From positions 31,603-95,602 of the forward strand of contig MU831941.1 of NCBI GenBank assembly GCA_029204225.1: DNA of 64,000 nt, read 5' to 3'. Both the position numbers and the translations under genes were made by a program. Positions 37,801 to 48,433 of the stretch are shown here, piece by piece. The DNA comes from Diphasiastrum complanatum. Its lineage: Eukaryota; Streptophyta; Lycopodiopsida; Lycopodiales; Lycopodiaceae. Each line of letters begins with the position of its first letter. The first letter of the stretch is position 1. The notes under the pieces were generated by a model that was not told the DNA's origin, made no database searches, and worked only from the letters and a program-made list of their open reading frames with translations.

Positions 37801-38149
37801 GCCTAGGACTCTATTCTAGGTGAATCTATGTATAGGGAACTTAGGGCTATGCATGGCTATGTGCGCAGGTTGCTTTTGGCTCTATATATTGAGGCCAAAC
37901 TCGCCCTCCTCCTCATTGTGATCATGGATTCATTGCCAGGGTTTCACTCTACATTCATGCTTCTTATTCCTTGGCTTGAGGGTGAAGCTTCTAGAGTTGA
38001 TTGGTTGCTTCTACTTGGTTGGGTGGTTGCTCCATAGTGTGTTATCTTGTAAGCAGGATCTTAGGGAGATTCCCTGATACCAACACTTTGCTTTCCATCT
38101 GCTAGGATTATGGCTTGATCGAACTTGTTGCCAATCTCTAAAGAGGATC

Positions 38150-38434
38150 CTAGTCTTTCCCCTTTAAGAAAAAACTGAAGTGATTCTGGATATCACCCAT
38201 GTTCAGTAAGTTTAAGTTCCGAAGATAGCCATCCCAAAATGAAGACCAACTGCTCCATAGAAGATCTCCCCTTGCCCTTTCCAACTTTTGACTTCCTGCT
38301 TGCGCATTAGAGAAAATTTGAGCACAAAAGGGGCCTTTAAAAAAGATACCTTTTATTTTTTTTCTCAAAAGTTTCTTCCACATGGTCCAATCAAAACACT
38401 CAAATTTGAAATTTACGTAATGTAGCTCCTTCAA
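38150..38434 (-). other. Coding-like segment, unknown
   Basis: A 94-residue minus-strand frame with a plausible protein composition: KLLRKKIKGIFFKGPFCAQI, ARGDLLWSSWSSFWDGYL and LNLLNMGDIQNHFSF. Trp- and Lys-rich, with few low-complexity runs. It may be an exon or a transposon gene fragment. I do not recognise it, and there is no flanking exon I can defend. Confidence 0.25.
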
Positions 38435-38546
38435 ATTGATTTTCTTTTCTTTTTAAAATAACTATAATTTTGCGTGGGGGGCAGCCCGTATATAAGCCAT
38501 TTTATTTGTAGTATAGTATGCAACTCAGCAAGAAAAACAGTGTAAA

Positions 38547-39010
38547 TTTTGAACAACAACTCGAACTGAGACGATTACAGTGCCACTAGAAAGCCTTCAA
38601 AGAGAGCTTTTCAATGACATTGAACATGACCCATTTCCAAGCTACGGTGAAGAAGTTATGGCCAGTCAAAGTTTTGGTCGGTCAACACTTGGTCAATCCA
38701 ATATCTCTTTCAAGCGCAGTTGACCAGTTTGACCCGGTCAAACCGATGATTTATCAATTGAATACTTTTGGAAAACACAAAGTGTCATGAAATAAAATAT
38801 GAGAGTCGAGGTCGTTTTGACTAGGTAAAACCGGTCAACTGCGCTTGAAAGAGATATCGGGTTGACCAAGTGTTGACCGACCAAAACTTTGACTGGCCAT
38901 AACTTCTGCAGCGTGGGTCAAAACTTGTGATCTTGGATGCCATTGAAAAGCTCTCGTTGAGGGCTTTCTAATGGCACCATAATCATTTCAATCCGATTTT
39001 CCGTTCAAAA
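38547..39010. repeat. Long inverted repeat (hairpin), arms ~200 bp
   Basis: Left arm 38,547-38,746 and right arm 38,812-39,010 pair over almost their whole length with a ~65-bp loop. The best part is AGTTATGGCCAGTCAAAG and TTGGTCGGTCAACACTTGG on the left, matched exactly in reverse complement on the right (around 38,868-38,906). The outer part pairs GAGAGCTTTTCAATG with CATTGAAAAGCTCTC. A transcript would form a long near-perfect double-stranded RNA. A related core (CTATAACTTTTGAACAG, then GGTGCCGTTGCGAAGCTCTC) lies at 40,570-40,630. Confidence 0.93.
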
Positions 39011-39794
39011 GTTATGATTTTTTTTTTTCAGTCACAGAGTATACTACCCACATAATAGTTAATCATCGAAGACTGTGTGGGCAGGACTGCAGGCAGAAAA
39101 AGACTTTATTTTACTATTTTACATTGCCAAAAAATTGTCATCCTACGTGGCAATCCTTATAGGGCCCTTTCCAAGGCCAAATTTTCTCTAATGGTCTGGT
39201 GGATATTGTCACAAATGAAACTAACCCAAGTAACAAGCTACCCATCCATCCTTTGCAAACATCGAGTCGTTTCGTTGTCGTTCACGTGCTAGTACTTGAA
39301 TTGCGAATCCGCCCCACAGATTCTATAGTCCTCTTTGTTTGATGGTATCAGCCTTCAAAAGAAAGGTTCCTTCTCAAGCCATCAGCTCCTTGTATCACAA
39401 GCAATCATGCAAACCAGGCAAAGCACAAGTACTAAGAATCACCACGAATACATACAAGCAAGACACTTAGGCAGGTTTACTAACAAGTAACAAAAACAAG
39501 GTCCCCTTTTGAGATAGTCCTACCAAAGGACCTTTGCTTGGCCTCGCCCATACAGATCGATCACAGAATCAGCCCACAAAGAACACCCATTCAACTATCT
39601 GTGCTTTCACCATTAAGCAGCACATTGCCTCAGTCACGTCCCACCAACTCTGGTCGATAGCCCTTATAGCTAAACGATCGGCTGCTATCCCACACAGGCA
39701 GCTAACCACCCATGCTTTACACTCGAATTCGTGCAGCATCTCTATATCAACGGTTAACCCGTACAGTTCGAATATGTCGTCCTGCATCCCACAA
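39011..39794. other. LTR-like or leader DNA, no gene
   Basis: More GC-balanced than the flanks. The long plus and minus frames across 39,534-40,387 overlap each other on both strands and contain the primer site below, so they are not genes. Confidence 0.4.
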
Positions 39795-40005
39795 GGCACG
39801 GACTGTGCTTATACCAACCTAATGGCAACACACTGTCTCATCTGTCCTACGTGCAAACAGAGCCAGGCCCGAACCATGGGAACTGACCGTGCTTACACCT
39901 CATGGACAACACCTGACTCATCAAGTTCCCCGTTCTGCGGACCATTCCGACCGTGGACGCACCCGTGCTTACACTGTGGGCAGCACCTTGCACAACAGTT
40001 GTCCT
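39795..40005. repeat. Degenerate short repeats, ~80-90-bp period
   Basis: GTGCTTAYAC followed by CAACAC or CAGCACC and often CTCATC recurs at ~39,799, ~39,888 and ~39,968. Confidence 0.5.
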
Positions 40006-40061
40006 GATGAACCCCAAACAATGGCCATTGCCATGAGATTCACATAGCTGACCGGCCAGTC

Positions 40062-40074
40062 GGCTCTGATACCA
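40062..40074 (-). other. Primer binding site (tRNA-Met), minus-strand copia
   Basis: GGCTCTGATACCA on the plus strand, the exact complement of the TGGTATCAGAGCC primer site. The LTR therefore lies at higher coordinates and the leader at lower coordinates. Confidence 0.85.
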
Positions 40075-41075
40075 CATATAGCGTAGGCATCCCAAAGGGA
40101 GCCGGGAACCACGACTTAGCTTCCCAGCCTTCAACTCTTGCCATCCAAACCCACTTGACATACAAGCATCCAACTTGTCGATAATAATCAGACTTAACCA
40201 ACTTGAAGTTCCGAAACCAACATTGAGATCCAACTTGGTGCCATGCTAGATTGGGTGTCCCGATGTGGGTGACTTCCCTCCAGGCAAGCCGCCCGACATA
40301 CATCAAACTTAACCAACTCGAAGCTTTGTTACAAATGAGTAACATCCATTCCAAGCAAGTGGTCTGACTTACATCAGACTTAACCAACTGAAAGCTTCGT
40401 CACGAGCGTTGGAAGCCAACCTGGCGCCACGCTAGACTGGATAGCCATAAACAGGTAACTTCTACCCAAGCAAGCCATCCAACTCAGTCGACAGGTTAGA
40501 GCCCATTCCCCAAGAGCTTAACCCATTCACGTTCATGCAAGAAACACTCAGAATTTCACGTTTGAATGCCTATAACTTTTGAACAGTAACTCAGAATTAG
40601 GTAATTCTGGTGCCGTTGCGAAGCTCTCATCGAGCTCTTTCCAAAAAAAAAAAAAAAAAACAATCGTCCAAAAAACAAAGATCAGCATGGGAAAAGTATG
40701 AAGACTCGGATTTGATCCAAAAATTTAACACAACGAACAATGGCCTATACTCACCTACACATTGATCCGCTATTGATTGCCGACTTTCATACTCAAGTTA
40801 TCGGTTCAACGCGCGCCTTTTGTACTACCTCACTGTTGATCTGTACACATGCGCGCTGATCCGATACTAGGACATCACATGGCCCACACCAAACAAACTA
40901 CTCATCTTCATCCTGGCCCGCATCAATGGTTCCTCTTGGTCTCCGATTGCGTGTCGCCATCAAACCAAAATATCTCTATGGAAGTTGAGTATGAATGAGA
41001 ACAAAGAGAATGAGAGGTATACCTAAGAATGACAAGAAGTTCCTAAACTATAGGGATTAGTTAACTACAATTTAT
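40075..41075 (-). repeat. LTR of a minus-strand copia element
   Basis: Begins at the primer site; the outer border is unknown and set loosely. Includes the tandem repeats at 40,189-40,482. The leader at lower coordinates (39.5-40.06 kb) has no gag. Confidence 0.4.
40189..40482. repeat. Tandem repeats inside the LTR
   Basis: Three units open CARACTTAACCAACT at 40,189, 40,307 and 40,375. Units 1 and 3 are ~110-118 bp and share GCCAYGCTAGAYTGG and AGGCAAGCC or AAGCAAGCC; unit 2 is a ~68-bp shortened form. Confidence 0.8.
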
Positions 41076-41675
41076 AACTATTTACGTCAAATCAACCTCG
41101 AGTGTACAAATACGGGCAACAACAGAGTACTCCGGTAGTAATTGTGGTCCAATCACAATCGTTTGTACTGCCGGTCGGGATTTTTGAAAATCACCAAAAT
41201 TTGGCCGAGAAAGGCAAAAGCAATTTCCGTCCGTCAACCACTATTATAGTGCGTCACAGATGGACACCATTGATTGGGCCACTTAAGCGTTGAAAGCGTG
41301 CGAAGTCAAAAAAAAACATCTTGACAAAGGGCCCATTTTGAGCTCTAATATTCCCTAATGGCCGCGACAGATATGGAAACAACCAGTTCCTGGACCAAAT
41401 GGTCTCAACAGCATACCGCTGGCGCCACGGACCGAATGGTCCCGACGGCATGCCACTGGCATTCCGGGATACGACCCTCAGCTATGTGCCAGATCAAAAA
41501 GTTTGAAGCGGCCTTACAATTGGCGCTTTTACCGAACACTGAAATCCAGAAGGTAATCAGTGTCAGTTTGAAGAAAATCCCACTTTATTCATAAATCTGA
41601 GAAGGTTACATTTCAAGTGTGTGACCGACCCTAAAAAATACTGAGTTTTCATAGTCGCAAATTTTTTCGATTTAT
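41076..41675. other. Unassigned DNA with higher GC
   Basis: Open frames on both strands (41,102-41,594) overlap and show no family. The block around 41,358-41,480 has repeated ACC[AG]AATGGTC words (CCAAATGGTCTCAACAGCATACC and CCGAATGGTCCCGACGGCAT in part). Confidence 0.35.
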
Positions 41676-42440
41676 ATTGGGGTATTCATTATTAAATGAA
41701 CCACATATATTTGGACTCGACATTTTTTTGAACTCTTTGAAATGTAATTTATTTATCTAGGGTGGAATGTTAGGAGTGACTTATCTTGTTCATCATCAAA
41801 CTAAACTCACTAATTAATTCAATAGGGTTGCATTTTGTAAAATTATCTTTGGTTGCTTGAAGCAATTATCCCACACGTTTCCTCTATGTCTCGTGACACG
41901 TCTCCGAGTCAAGGACCTGGCCACAGTCAAGGGTCATCTCATTTTTCCTCCATGAGTGAAGATGAGGTCCTCAGTTATATGAATGGGATGTCTCCGTAGT
42001 ATGCAGGGAAAATCATGGAGAGACTACGGGCTCGTTGGGAGGCACAGAGTTCCAGTAGGTTGGTCGAGTACCTGTCAACATCCTCTCCATCAGAGGAGAT
42101 CCATTCTCCACAACCTTCCAACCGAGGTGTTTTTCCGTCCCATGAGGGTCTCTCCGGCGAGAGTCCCTCTCTCTCACTCTAATGGCAATGCCTCTTCCTG
42201 ACATTTTCGGGAAAAGGTAGATCGTAGAAGGAGTCGCCTCGATGGTGGCTCCTGTTGTGGCAGTGATGCCGATGATGTCGTGCCACATGCGGCCTCACAA
42301 CACATCCCTCTACCAAGCCTCGTCGTAGAGATTTCTTACTTCGAAAAACATTAACTCGGAAAGCTGCGCACATGGCACGTGATACTATGACTCTTGCATC
42401 TGTCACATATGAGTATCCCGGCTCCATATTCATCTAATTA
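41676..42440 (+). pseudogene. Serine-rich reading frame, copy 1 of a duplicated segment
   Basis: The segment is homologous to 59,065-59,920. From 41,888 it reads MSRDTSPSQGPGHSQGSSHF, then SSMSEDEVLSYMNGMS, a TAG, and MERLRARWEAQSSSRLVEYL followed by a Ser/Pro-rich stretch (SPSEEIHSPQPSNRGVFPS). Matching words survive in copy 2. The second copy lies 2 kb downstream of a CACTA transposase, so this may be an accessory or N-terminal segment of such elements; that is inference. A slip near 42,180 and several stops show it is no longer functional. Confidence 0.5.
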
Positions 42441-42639
42441 GGTGTTTCAATACTGTAGCATGAATGTATGTGAAAGTCAGTTTGTAATATATCTTTGTAC
42501 TCGGAACATTTATGTATGAGTATATATTAGTTTAAGTAAGTCTCCTTCATCAGTTTTTAAGTGTGTAAACTGTAACTCAAATATTTGCAAAATTTTTTAT
42601 TAACAATTATGAACTAATGATTTTGCTTACCATCTTTAT

Positions 42640-43110
42640 AAGAAGTGATGCAAAAGAATCTTGGGGTTGGATGGCTTATATATCCAAAGAATTTTTGACA
42701 TAGCGAGTACAACCAAAGATCTTCAAATGCTTCACACTTGGCTTCTTACCATAAAGAACCTCAAATGGAAATACTCCATCCAATGTAGATTTTGACCACC
42801 TATACAAAGATAGTCAGCACACATAAAGTCCTCACTCCAAATTGATTTAGGAAGATAATAATGAAACCTCATTGCCTTAGCTCCCTCCAAAGAGTTCTCT
42901 TTTTTTTTCCCACTCCATGTGGAATCCTTGGGTTTGAAAGCTCCCTCTTGATCCCATGTGCAACATAAAGCTCTTTGAACTTGGTTGAGAAACCTTCATC
43001 TCCATTAGCCAACTTCAAGCACTTGAAGTTTTTGTTGGATTGGTTATCCCTTGCATTCTTGAACTTGAAAAATACATCAAACACCTCATCTTTTATTTTT
43101 AGAAGATATG
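42640..43110 (-). pseudogene. Copia integrase core, decayed
   Basis: Minus-strand string YLLKIKDEVFDVFFKFKNAR, DNQSNKNFKCLKLANGDEGF, KFKELYVAHGIKRE, then NPRIPHGVGKKKRTLWREL aligns with the copia integrase core (KSEVF, KKLRSDNGGEF, GI, TPQQNGVAERKNRTL). The second catalytic Asp (of SDNGGEF) is replaced, and the catalytic Glu position reads GKKK. The rest toward 42,640 is frameshifted but keeps FEDLWLYSLCQKFFGYI, similar to the LRVFGC...F-V-G-Y region. Confidence 0.7.
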
Positions 43111-44599
43111 CCCAAGTACCTAGTTGAAAAGGCTTACTAGATCTTGAGGTAGATCTATTATAAGGTAGGCTATTGTTGGTGTTTTGTGGAGTGCCCTATG
43201 TCCTGTTTCTTCAGAGTGGCTTTCCTTTTTTCTAGGATGACTACTTTTGGGCAGTTTTGGTGTTAGTGCTCTCATCTTAGTACTATGGTATTTGTGAAAT
43301 CTTCTCTTGTTCTTGGCTAGTGGTCTTCACTCTTCTATGGTTTTGTCACTTCAATGGCTTCAGGAAAGATTGGTTCCTCTCCATCTATCTCTTCTACTTA
43401 GTTTTTGACTTTTGACACTTTTTTCTTGGTTGTTGCCAATACATAGTGGTTGTGTATTTTGCTGGATTTTTTTGACTTTAGTTTATTAGTGTAAATTTTG
43501 GTTTTTAATATTTTATGTTTTTCCTTAGCATTTTACTTCTTAGCTAATGTGTTTTACTCTAGATTGTTGTTTTTTGTCCCTTGGTGAATTTGATTAACAA
43601 AAGATGTCTTTATGCATGAACTCTACTGCAAATGCCTTAAAAAATGTAAAGGTGGTTTGGGCATTGTCTAATGGTATTTTATTTGATGAGTTTTCACAAA
43701 CTCCTAGAACCAGAATTTTTTCAGCCTATTTGACTTGATTTCGTTGAAATTTAGACTAATCATGTTGTCATTTCAGTATTGATACACATAGTGAAGAGAA
43801 TGTGAATGTTAGTGTGTCATATGTGCATGGCTTAATGTCTTTACCAATGAGCTTACTTTCTACATACATTTCTAATGATAGTTTTTCATCATAAAGCTAT
43901 TTTTGTTTAAAAGATGTGGGTTTGGATGATTTGCTGATTACCAAATTTTAGTGGTTTGGAACTCCGATTTGTTGGGATTCGAGGCGATGCACGTCATATT
44001 AGTGAGAGACGAGCGAAATCATCAATGCATGAAACTACATATATTGTATTCACATCAAATTCAAACGAATCGAATTCTGTCTTACTTGATCATAGCTTCG
44101 AAGTCACTGGATCGAAAGACTCAATTCCATAGCCATGCACGAATTCATAGAGTTATAGATTTAGATTTTATGTTTGGAAGCATAAAGCATCTAGGTGATT
44201 AGAACAATGAATTACTTATGCTATCAATCACATGAATAGTTTAATCTACGAATGATTTATTTGCAAGCATGAATCTATTTGAACATGAATAAAATAAGCA
44301 TTCAATCATAACATACACGACTCGAACTATGGAACGAATTTAAATAAGTCGCGAATGATAATAGTTTCAGTGCAAATAGAGTCGCGTTCTTTTTGAGACA
44401 ATACTCTATAGTAACAAAGAGAAAGAACGAAACAATTGTGCTTTGGATGTTCAATTACTGATTGTGTAGGTTAATAATTCAAAGTTCTAGCATTAACCTT
44501 ACAACTGATAAGTTGATGGATATTTGTACAAATGGCTAGCTAATTAAAAGAATAGTTAATATGTACATTGCAAATTAGACTTATCCACTACGTGCTATT
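43111..44599. other. Spacer without recognised gene
   Basis: Starts T/G-rich (43,130-43,620), then mixed. The frame 43,951-44,202 has no family. May include part of the LTR of copia B. Confidence 0.4.
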
Positions 44600-45011
44600 G
44601 TCAATCGCTTTTGGATAGTATTTGAGTCCGTTGGAGATCATGCTCAGTCGTGACGATGGTACAGTTGAGTCGCCTTATGATTGACTCGACTTGAGATTTA
44701 GCTTATGAGTTCAAATTAGTCGAGGTTGCTGAATGGTTGTCGAGGCATAATCGAAAACATTCGAGGTGGCAAATAGTTGACGTGGCAGAATGGTTGAGTG
44801 GTCGAAATTCAAAGTCGACGAAATGTTCGTGGCAAATGCCGAATAGCTGAGGTGGTCGAACGCTTTTGTGTCATCAAGACTTTGTCACAAATTTCTTTGT
44901 ATTGCTATAGACTATTAGAAAACAAGTGTAATTCTGTAGAGTGTGCAACTATATAGGTATTTACACTAGTTAGTAAATGGATATAGATTAGAAGAAAGAT
45001 GGGAATGGAGA
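44600..45011 (-). repeat. 3' LTR of copia element B (partial)
   Basis: Ends at a polypurine tract (plus ACCCCCTTAA, 45,011-45,020) next to the end of RNase H. Rich in GTCGA/TCGAC and TCGAGG words (44,640-44,880), like copia A, whose polypurine tract is nearly the same, so A and B are related families. The left border is unknown. Confidence 0.6.
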
Positions 45012-45019
45012 CCCCCTTA

Positions 45020-45122
45020 ATCTGAATTTTGAATGCCTTGATTTGCAAATTCAAGATAGCATAGAATTATTATGTGCTTCCTGATTCAATCCTTTCATGA
45101 ATATGTCAGCTGCTGTTGTACT
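45020..45122 (-). pseudogene. Copia B RNase H C-terminus
   Basis: Minus strand reads TTAADIFMKGLNQEAHNN then a stop, the copia ending A-D-I-F-T-K-x-L. Only ~100 bp remain before an abrupt change to another LTR at ~45,123. Confidence 0.65.
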
Positions 45123-46260
45123 ATACCAATAGTGTTAATATAGATTTTATAGTAAATAACGTCGGTCCCACAGAGGACAGCGTAAGAAAGTTATGTTTTT
45201 GGTACAATTATGGCAAGAGGGTTCGAGTGTTATTCTGGTTGTCGATAGACATTAAAAAGTAACCAGGAATTACTTATGTTTGGGATGGGTAATGTTAATA
45301 AATTCAAAACAACAGTCTGGCCTCTATCAAATTGAAGAAAGCGCGTTCTATAGATGAGATGTTATCAGAGTAGTACAACAGTACTACACTCTAGCTGATT
45401 AAGGTGTCAATAGAGAATCGAGAATTGTTTGATGTATTTGCAACTGTGCAGACAATTAACTATTTGTGTTTGCGAACTATTTGTTTCTAGACAGAAGTCC
45501 TCAACAACTAAAGCCCAACTTAATGGTTAAAGAACACGAAGAGTTTTAGAACATGTTAGAAACTTATGTCAATGCCAATCAGGAAAACAGATCAAAGACT
45601 CAATTCTTCAGATAGGGACTGTCATCTCATGTGTATACATACAACTTTATTCAATGATCGTGCTAGACTGTACCAAAGATAGTCGTTATTCAAGTGCCGA
45701 AAAGAAAGTATTTGCGACAGACGAATAAGATGGTTTTAAGACAGTTCTTTAGAGCATGCTTTACGGAAACACAGCAAGCGACTGTAATGTACTAGAGCGA
45801 CTGTTTGATCAGAGAGTAATTCATGAAATGTATTAGAGATTGTTAGCAGACTCAAGATCACCCACACTCAACAGTGTGGAGAACAGAGATAAGAGAGAAT
45901 AACTCACAGAAATCTATTCACTTCTTTAATCTCTTGCATAAGCATAAACTCTTCTCTCTCGATGATCAAGACTGAAGTGTGAGATCAATATATGTTCTAC
46001 GGGATGAACAAACATACCTCTAAAACAACAGGTGTGTCGCTCCCGCGAAAGAATCTAGCTAACAATTAGACTGAAAATATGTTCAACTATACCATAGGAG
46101 GTATACTTAATTATGAGTTAAAGTTACTCTAGTTTATCACGTCTTTTCGTATCTAGTCATTTTGTATGGACGACCTAGTAAAGGTTATCCAAAATAATGT
46201 CTTTTCCTTTTAAAGGTCTTGCCCTTAATTACAAGGCAAGTACTTAGGAGATATATTCCC
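45123..46260 (-). repeat. LTR of copia element C (3' LTR)
   Basis: About 1.1 kb between copia B's RNase H and copia C's RNase H. The low edge (GTACTATACCAATAGTGTTA) resembles a worn primer site or junction. GTACT occurs at 45,118-45,122 and again at 46,375-46,379 but the second lies inside coding sequence, so a target duplication is not proven. It contains the phrase GTCGGTCCCACAGAGGACAG near 45,160, similar in layout to the LTR at 54.83 kb. Confidence 0.5.
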
Positions 46261-48417
46261 GAAAAATGACTTAGGCCTCTTCATGATTTATACTTAACCA
46301 GCTCATATCTTCATTTTCGAGTATATCATGCCATATTTATGTTGATATTCAATATTTAACATTTTCGCTGCCATGTACTGGATTTTGCAAAATCTCAGAC
46401 GTACCTCCTTGTTGAATATCTTGCTCCTGATGTAGTGATACTTAATTTTGATGTGGTTGCTCCTAGAATGAAATCTAGGATCGATCAATAATGCGATATC
46501 ACTCTGATTGTCACATTGTATTATTGTTGGAGCAAACTGTCTGAGACCAATATCAGATAATAAGTTTCTCGATCAAATTGTCTCTTTCACAACTTGAAAG
46601 ACTACAATGTATTCGGATTCGGTGGATGACATTGCAATGGAGGTCTATTTTTTACTGTTCCTTGAACAGGAAGACAAATGCAGAAGTTGATCTTCTAGTG
46701 TTGATATTGCATGCCCAATTTGCATTTGTATATCCATGAAGTGTATGGATGTCAGATGAATCGACATCACCATAGCAGATGTAGTGGTCAATAGTAGCTC
46801 ATACATATCTGATTACTCTGAAAAGAGCTTCCCAATGGATCATACCAGGGTTGGTATGTACCGACTCAAGGAACTGATGGCATATGCATGATCTGGCCCT
46901 AGTTGAGATCATTGCATACATCAAAGATTCAAGTTGCATATCACAAATTCCTTTGCATAGGTAACCGATTTCCCTTCACTTCATCCTTCTCCTCATTGGT
47001 CTGAGGGCATTGTTCCTTGGATAATTAAAGACTTAGATCCATGGGATTATTTTGTACAAACTTGCAATTCATAAAATTGAATTTCGCCAACAAATTACGG
47101 AAGTACATTTTTTGGGTGATGTAGAGAAGTCTTTTATTTATGTCACTGTGGATTCGAATACTGAGATAGTAGTGCACCTCTCCAAGGTCTGTCATCTCAA
47201 ATTCTTGGGATAGCATCCTCTTAGTATTCTTTGTCAGTCTGATATTGTTGCTGAACGACAACGTATCATCCATGTAGAGTGTGATGATGACAAAGACTTG
47301 ATCTATAGCTTTGAAATATACATTATAGTCTACAAAGTTGGTTCAAATCCATGATCGATTAAGAATGTGTTGCTTTGATGGAACCACGCCCTGGATGATT
47401 GCTTCAGACCGTACAAAGCTTTCTGGAGTTTGCATACATGATCTTCTTAACCATTGAGGATGGAGCCTTTTAGTTGAATCATATAGATATCCTCCTCGGT
47501 AACTTTATTGAGGAATGCTATTTGTACATCCATCTGGTGTACCTCAAGATTCGTTATAGCAACATACAAAAAAAGCAGTCAAATAGATGTGTGCTTCTAT
47601 AAAGGTCACATCTCTGTTAGTAAAAACTTTATAGGTTTCTATATTGTAAACTCTATACATTCCATCAGAAACACAATAGCCAACAAAAATAGTTCTGAAC
47701 GAATGCTCTCATGTAGTTTCTTTCCGTTGTCCTTCAGGACATGATCATAGGTAGTGCATCTAAATACTCTCAAGTGCTTCAATGAAGACTTGGATCCTGT
47801 CTAGATTTCATGAGGGGCTTGACTATCAAGGAGGCCTTTAGTTATACATCGATTATGCATGTGAGTTGCTATCGAAACAACATATTGCCAGAACGATTTG
47901 GACAACAAAGCATGAGTTATCATGCATTTGGCATACCCGACTAAAGTCCCATTCTTCCTTTCTTCCAGTCCATTTGACTGTGGAGAATAGGAAGCAACGA
48001 ACTATTGCTCGATCGTTTCATTGCCATTGTCGCTCCTTACTACCTTAATCTTCTTGCATGTCTACAACTCAATAGTTTCCATGTACTTCTTGAAGAATTC
48101 GAAAGCTTCATATTTGTGCTTTAGAAAATATACAACAGTTCTTTTAGAATAGTCGTCTATGAAAGTAATACATATTTTTGCACCAAGCAATGATGGTGTT
48201 TGCATTGGGCCACATATATATTTGTATGTACAATCTCTAGCAAATCTTTGGATATGTGTTCTTGATTCGACTTAAATGGCCTTCTTGCCTGCTTTCCTAT
48301 GATACAACTTTGGCAGACAAGAAGGTCAAATATTTTATAGTCTAAATATCAAACTGAAGAATGTCTAGACATGTTACCTGAAGAAACAAAGTGTTTCTGA
48401 TTACGAAGCCTTGCTAG
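46261..48417 (-). pseudogene. Copia C pol: integrase, RT, RNase H
   Basis: Minus strand, N- to C-terminal: zinc tail CQSCIIGKQARRPF (~48,300), integrase core with FIDDYSKRTVVYFL, VVRSDNGNE and NGLEERKNGTL (48,200-47,920), RT with VHQMDVQIAFLNK and [19 protein letters not shown] (47,560-47,380), MDDTLSFSN (47,245-47,273) and TDLGEVHYYL, then RNase H with NINTRRSTSAFVFLF, SSTESEYIV, CDNQSD and PRFHSRSNHIKIKYHYIR (46,740-46,400). The integrase triad is nearly kept. Many stops. The end at ~46,300 is MAAKML in place of MAADIF, so the last RNase H Asp is changed. Confidence 0.92.
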
Positions 48418-48433
48418 CTTTCAGCCCTTCACC

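Larger units (their letters stand above)
34022..38080 (+). repeat. Possible very long LTR (~4 kb)
   Basis: Starts TGTAGATGATTG after the polypurine tract and runs without any recognisable gene to a good TATAAATA box at 37,793, which would be the promoter near the end of U3. Segment 34,680-34,860 and segment 35,870-36,060 look like diverged copies (shared GGTATGRGACAT, AGTAATT, AATGGT or GATGGC, GGGTATTTTGG words). The dispersed repeat at 35,195-35,490 also occurs at 8.1 kb. The second LTR is not in the window, so the call is tentative. Confidence 0.35.

Noticed and set aside
39534-40387. Long frames on both strands (157, 128 and 115 residues)
   Set aside because: They overlap each other and cover a retrotransposon primer site and LTR repeats; GC-balanced repeats keep frames open by chance.
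45118-46379. GTACT target duplication around the copia C LTR
   Set aside because: The second GTACT lies within the RNase H reading of copia C, so it cannot flank the LTR; a 5-base match is easily chance.
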